From assembly GCA_945888325.1 (NCBI GenBank), contig CAMDAC010000002.1, forward strand, positions 186,001 through 250,000: DNA of 64,000 bases. The letters are read 5' to 3'. The notes below the pieces were generated by a model, which worked only from the letters and a program-made list of their open reading frames with translations, was not told where the DNA came from and made no database searches. Each line of letters begins with the position of its first letter. Position 1 is the stretch's first letter. A program made the translations under genes and the position numbers. Positions 60,814-64,000 of the stretch are shown here, piece after piece. Origin of the DNA: Candidatus Sulfopaludibacter sp. SbA3. Its GTDB lineage: Bacteria > Pseudomonadota > Alphaproteobacteria > Caulobacterales > Hyphomonadaceae.

Positions 60814-61212
60814 GTGACTGATGAAACTGACCTGCGCATAGGCAAGCGTCTATACCACCGCCGCCGTCTGCTGGGCATGACGCAGAAAGAACTGGGCAAC
60901 CAGGTGGGCGTGCGCTTCCAGCAAATCCAGAAGTACGAGTGCGGCGCAAACCGCATCACCGCCTCCCGCCTGTTCGACCTTTCCCGGGCCCTGAACGTGT
61001 CGGTGCAATACTTCTTCGACGGCATGGCCGTCGCCAACCCGATGCCGAAAGCCGCCAACGACGCCGAGCAGATGGATGGCGACATCCTTTCGCAAAAAGA
61101 GACGCTGGAACTGGTGCGCGCTTACTACCACCTCGGCGAACGCCCCCGCAAACGTCTCCTCGAGTTGGCGAAAGCCTTTGAAGGCGATAGCGTTAGCCCC
61201 CGCGCTGCTTAA
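60814..61212 (+). CDS. XRE-family helix-turn-helix regulator
   Basis: A 132-residue DNA-binding protein: helix-turn-helix at about 8-62 (IGKRLYHRRRLLGMTQKELG, NQVGVRFQQIQKYECGANRI, ASRLFDLSRALNVSVQYFF), then a C-terminal helical extension (TLELVRAYYHLGERPRKRLL). This is the common alphaproteobacterial type related to phage repressors. The start is GTG. It lies about 900 bases from, and convergent with, the HipA-like gene, so it is not arranged as a hipB partner. Confidence 0.9.
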   Translation: MTDETDLRIGKRLYHRRRLLGMTQKELGNQVGVRFQQIQKYECGANRITASRLFDLSRALNVSVQYFFDGMAVANPMPKAANDAEQMDGDILSQKETLELVRAYYHLGERPRKRLLELAKAFEGDSVSPRAA

Positions 61213-62117
61213 CGCCCTTCAACCGGCGTCACACGGCGTCTACGAGCGCGCGACAGCGCCCTCGCTGCCTTGGCCTTGCAGCTTGCACAATCTTGCACAA
61301 AACACGCTATTTTGGGCGCTGTACGGGTGGGTGTAGGGCTTGGAGACTTCTGAAAACTGCAGAGCTTGGGCGCGGGCACTTTGGCTGGGTGGCGAGCAAC
61401 TTCTGCATGTTGGTGATGCCGGCGCGCATCAACCGGATTTCCAGCCGCGGTCCAATCCCGGAGATCTCGCTGATTGGGAGAGGCAGTAGCGGTGCAGGCA
61501 TTTCTTCAGGTCGCCAGATCGTCACCACTGGTTCACCAAAATCGGGACCCTCCCCCGCCCCGATGCCTGCATCAGCAAAACCTCCACAGCAGACTTACCA
61601 GCGAACAGCTGAAAAGGTTCGTCCACGGAAGGCGGCAAAACACGGCGAGGATCGCCAGCAGTCCCTGTTCTAGAAATCCACTTTTCGCCTGATGCATGAA
61701 GATCGAACGGGTGGATCTGATGATGGAAAACGAGGAGTTCGTAGCTTGGAATCGTGTTTGATCTATCGGCCGCATCGGCTGTCACCGTCACGACAGACTC
61801 TCCGTTCAAATGCGGGACCAATGGCGTATCAGGTCGTTCGCCATAGTTATCGTTGTCGGCTTCGGTTTCAAACGCTACGCGGAACGCCAACACTCTCAAT
61901 GTGAGTGTTCCGCGAAGATGTTACCGACCTGTACATCTAGATTTTCCGCCAGTCCCCCAGAACTAACTCGACGCTTCCTGCACCAAATCGAGCCATCTCG
62001 AAAAGAACTGACACTGCCCTTTGGGTCGGCGCCCATGCTATCGAATACGGCCTCCCACTGGCACGGGCCAAGATCAATCGATCTTTGAGTTCGGGTTCAG
62101 CTGTACCATGGAGCAGA
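61213..62117. other. Gene-poor stretch with decayed sequence
   Basis: About 900 bases. It contains a Y-family polymerase relic (61379-61549, listed separately). A 125-codon minus-strand frame at 61522-61899 has no recognisable domain and overlaps the relic; I do not call it a gene. The segment 61900-62117 after the HipA-like gene holds nothing I can identify. Confidence 0.45.
61379..61549 (-). pseudogene. Fragment of a Y-family DNA polymerase (UmuC/DinB-like), helix-hairpin-helix region
   Basis: The frame reads FGEPVVTIWRPEEMPAPLLP, then LPISEISGIGPRLEIRLMRA and GITNMQKLLATQPK before similarity is lost. SGIGPRLEIRLMRAGI is the helix-hairpin-helix between palm and little-finger domains of Y-family polymerases. 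The catalytic palm and the C-terminus are absent, so this is a relic, probably of an SOS-type gene from a plasmid or island. Confidence 0.65.
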
Positions 62118-63986
62118 CTAGTTGCCTTCGGCTGCTAGCGCCCTGCAGCGCTCTAAAACTAATCCCATAACCTTTTCCTTTGTGGCCCGAGCGGCTTCTG
62201 CCTCTATGGCAATTTCAGGCAGCTGAATCGTTTGCGCCCGTTCGGGCACGCGCGCTGTAAGTTCTGCGATCGCCGCCTCAGCACCTTCGGCCGGCAGGCC
62301 GATTGTCCGCGCCAGAGCCAGGAAGTCCTGGTGCGTCAGGCGGTCATCCTTGCCGTTAAGTTTGAGCGCCATGCGATCGCCCCCCAAACCCGGGAAGACA
62401 CGCGTCGTGACAGCGTCGTAGAGCGGCGCGAAGCGCACGCTCGTGAAAGTCTTGTCACCCACGTCGGCCACTTTGAGCAAGGCAAGATTCTTGAGGTGCA
62501 TATCGCCATCGGCGATGAGCCAGGCGAACACGGCGCGGCGGAACAGGATATCGAGATCGCTGGCCGGATCAGTCGACAGTGGTCGCAGCCCGCGAGCCAA
62601 CCGCTCTATTGTTCCATCGTATTTGGCCGACGCGGGAAGGTCCAGAATGGAGCAGAAATCTTCCATCGCCAATCGCCGTTGATCTTCTGGTCCACGACGA
62701 ATGTCGAACCGTTCGATGACCAGCGCTGGCGACATGCCGTCGGGCATCTTAAGTAGCGCGGCACCCGGCACTTCAAATCCCGCCGAGCGACCAAGCTCAA
62801 GACAAAGCCACTCAACAATTGGCAACGTCTCGAAGCCTGCGGTGCCTGCCGGCTTGAGGATATGTGTGAACGGCTGATTTATGGCCGGAACGAGTGCGCC
62901 ATCGGGCATCAAACTCATTGGGGCTTTGATCTGGACGCCCGACAGGCGCGGGGTTTCTGCGCGCGCAAAAATTCGTGCCAGGTTCTGCTCGAAGGTCTCC
63001 TCAATCTCACCCCGCGACGGACCGGTGTAGCGTCCCGTGAAGCGACCTGCGTCGATGTATCCAGCCAGTGTTGTCGTCAGAGTATCGGCAGGCAGCGCCG
63101 CCAGTTCCTCTCGATCCTCGGCGATGCCTATGTTCGACATATACCGGCGTCCGCGCCGGAGCGCCTCGCGTTCATCGCGATCGCGGAGAACCTGTGCCAG
63201 CCAGCCCTCGGGCAGTAGCGATTCAATGAAAGCCGGAAGCTTGCCCGGCATGGTCTCGCGAACCAAGGCCGGTCCCGCCCGGCGCCGCGGCTTCCAACGC
63301 CATTCGTATCCGTCGTGAGTCAGCCGGCCTTGAGGTTCGCCGTGCCAGGCGACGATGAGATCAAGCGCAGCCTTGTTGACCGGCACCTTTGCAGCTCCTG
63401 GCTGGGCCAGCAGGAAGCGTTCAGCGCCCTCCCCTTCGCGGTACCATTCATTTTCGCGCGCCAGGACCCAGACGGCGTCGGCCGCAGCTTGGGGGTCCCC
63501 ATATTCTTCCACCAGGCGCGCCGCCATCTGCGCGCGCATCTCCGCCGTGACAGCGCTCGCATGTTCGCTGCGCAGGCGGAACGCTTCGAGAAATCGGTGG
63601 CGCGGCGAGGAGGCCTCGATACGCAACTCGCCCATTTCGTCGCCGATGACGGCGATCGCCGTCGATGGATGTTTCGGCGCTTGGTTCTGGATGATCTCGA
63701 ACGTTCGTAGCCGCGTACGCTGGTTGCGGCGGCCGCTGATGAACAGCCTGCCATCGGGCGTCGGCGCGAGCAGCACCGCGCTCGCCGACGACAGAAAAGC
63801 GTTGGGATAGAGATAGTGCGCAATACGGACGGCATGGCCGAGGATCGCCGCCTCGATGTTCCCTTGGTCATCGACGTAAACCCCGCGCACGAGCTGTATC
63901 AACTCACCGGCCTGCGCGCGCTGATGCGCGCGTTTGGCGTCAATCGTTTCGCCGACCAAATGAAGTGCCATGGAATTATCTCGCAT
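62118..63986 (-). CDS. HipA-family kinase with N-terminal AbiEi-like domain (single-chain toxin-antitoxin candidate)
   Basis: A 622-residue protein. Residues about 1-190 look like an AbiEi-type antitoxin/transcription-factor domain (AQAGELIQLVRGVYVDDQGN). Residues 200-300 match the HipA N-subdomain (GKLPAFIESLLPEGWLAQVL). The kinase core has the phosphate-loop-like LSGVQIK (Ser349, Lys354), the catalytic GDMHLKN (Asp495, Asn500) and a metal-binding Asp524 in APLYDAVTT, so it appears active. HipA toxins phosphorylate glutamyl-tRNA synthetase or similar targets. No hipB lies downstream; upstream is cut by the window edge. Start 63986, or 63971 as alternative. Confidence 0.82.
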   Translation of the reverse strand: MRDNSMALHLVGETIDAKRAHQRAQAGELIQLVRGVYVDDQGNIEAAILGHAVRIAHYLYPNAFLSSASAVLLAPTPDGRLFISGRRNQRTRLRTFEIIQNQAPKHPSTAIAVIGDEMGELRIEASSPRHRFLEAFRLRSEHASAVTAEMRAQMAARLVEEYGDPQAAADAVWVLARENEWYREGEGAERFLLAQPGAAKVPVNKAALDLIVAWHGEPQGRLTHDGYEWRWKPRRRAGPALVRETMPGKLPAFIESLLPEGWLAQVLRDRDEREALRRGRRYMSNIGIAEDREELAALPADTLTTTLAGYIDAGRFTGRYTGPSRGEIEETFEQNLARIFARAETPRLSGVQIKAPMSLMPDGALVPAINQPFTHILKPAGTAGFETLPIVEWLCLELGRSAGFEVPGAALLKMPDGMSPALVIERFDIRRGPEDQRRLAMEDFCSILDLPASAKYDGTIERLARGLRPLSTDPASDLDILFRRAVFAWLIADGDMHLKNLALLKVADVGDKTFTSVRFAPLYDAVTTRVFPGLGGDRMALKLNGKDDRLTHQDFLALARTIGLPAEGAEAAIAELTARVPERAQTIQLPEIAIEAEAARATKEKVMGLVLERCRALAAEGN

Positions 63987-64000
63987 CTCAGATGCGCGTT

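Noticed and set aside
60814-61212. XRE regulator as HipB antitoxin for the HipA-like kinase
   Set aside because: It is on the opposite strand, convergent, and separated by 900 bases with a polymerase relic; no hipBA operon structure.
61522-61899. A 125-codon minus-strand frame
   Set aside because: No recognisable domain; it overlaps the polymerase relic in another frame and lacks a clear ribosome site. Kept out of the gene list but could be tested.
1-64000. CRISPR arrays, rRNA operons and insertion sequences with inverted repeats
   Set aside because: No regularly spaced identical repeats, no rRNA-like sequence and no intact transposase frame were seen anywhere in the window.

Overview
The window reads as chromosomal DNA of a flagellated, high-GC alphaproteobacterium. 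The flaF-flbT-flagellin block, the DUF1217-type flagellar protein, the fused malic enzyme/phosphotransacetylase and the alphaproteobacterial FlgJ, MotE and FliL versions point to Caulobacterales or Rhodobacterales. My guess is something close to Hyphomonadaceae, but no rRNA or other taxonomic marker is present to prove it. Short motifs resembling binding sites of the cell-cycle regulator CtrA precede several flagellar operons and fit that placement.

Layout. (1) 1-7.4 kb, housekeeping: the 3' end of a MaeB-type malic enzyme, an AmpG-like permease translationally coupled to a cytoplasmic hybrid histidine kinase, a YifB/ComM AAA protein and tRNA-dihydrouridine synthase A. (2) 7.7-17.3 kb, chemotaxis: STAS protein-cheY-cheA-cheW and a second cheY with a small CheZ/CheT-like protein on the plus strand. 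These face cheR-cheB-cheD and a soluble triple-PAS methyl-accepting protein (MCP) on the minus strand. (3) 17.5-52.1 kb, a nearly complete flagellar locus: export apparatus (flhB, fliR, flhA, fliQ, fliP, fliI, fliH, a fliJ-like gene), basal body and rod (fliE, flgB, flgC, flgF, flgG, fliF, a flgJ-like gene), P and L rings (flgI, flgH, flgA), C-ring (a divergent fliM, fliN, fliG), stator (motA, motB and candidate motC and motE), hook and junction (flgE, flgD, fliK, flgK, flgL, an flgN-like gene), one flagellin with flaF and flbT, two fliL paralogues and a membrane-bound MCP. I see no fliA, flgM, fliD, fliS, fliO or flbD inside the window. (4) 52.2-56.2 kb: an MpaB-family oxygenase overlapping an acyl-CoA dehydrogenase, then an uncharacterised two-gene unit (a 99-residue protein and a coiled-coil protein with a Gly/Ser tail). 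(5) 56.2-64 kb, accessory and scarred: two integrase fragments, a 3' tRNA fragment that looks like an old attachment site, a third MCP, an XRE regulator, a relic of a Y-family DNA polymerase and a HipA-family kinase fused to an AbiEi-like N-terminal domain.

How it fits together. MCPs signal to CheA/CheW, which phosphorylate CheY; CheR, CheB and CheD adapt the receptors. Two MCPs end in a Trp-x-x-Phe tether for CheR/CheB; the third does not. Phospho-CheY acts on the C-ring encoded downstream. Flagellar operons are tightly packed with many ATGA start/stop overlaps. The most unusual items are the AbiEi-HipA single-chain protein, the small DxxxQ protein sharing a C-terminal Ala-Glu-Leu-Phe with CheD, a 59-residue membrane protein overlapping the start of an MCP gene, a MotC/MotE-like stator pair outside the rhizobia, and the 519/99-residue gene pair. 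All assignments come from reading the sequence; no database search was run.
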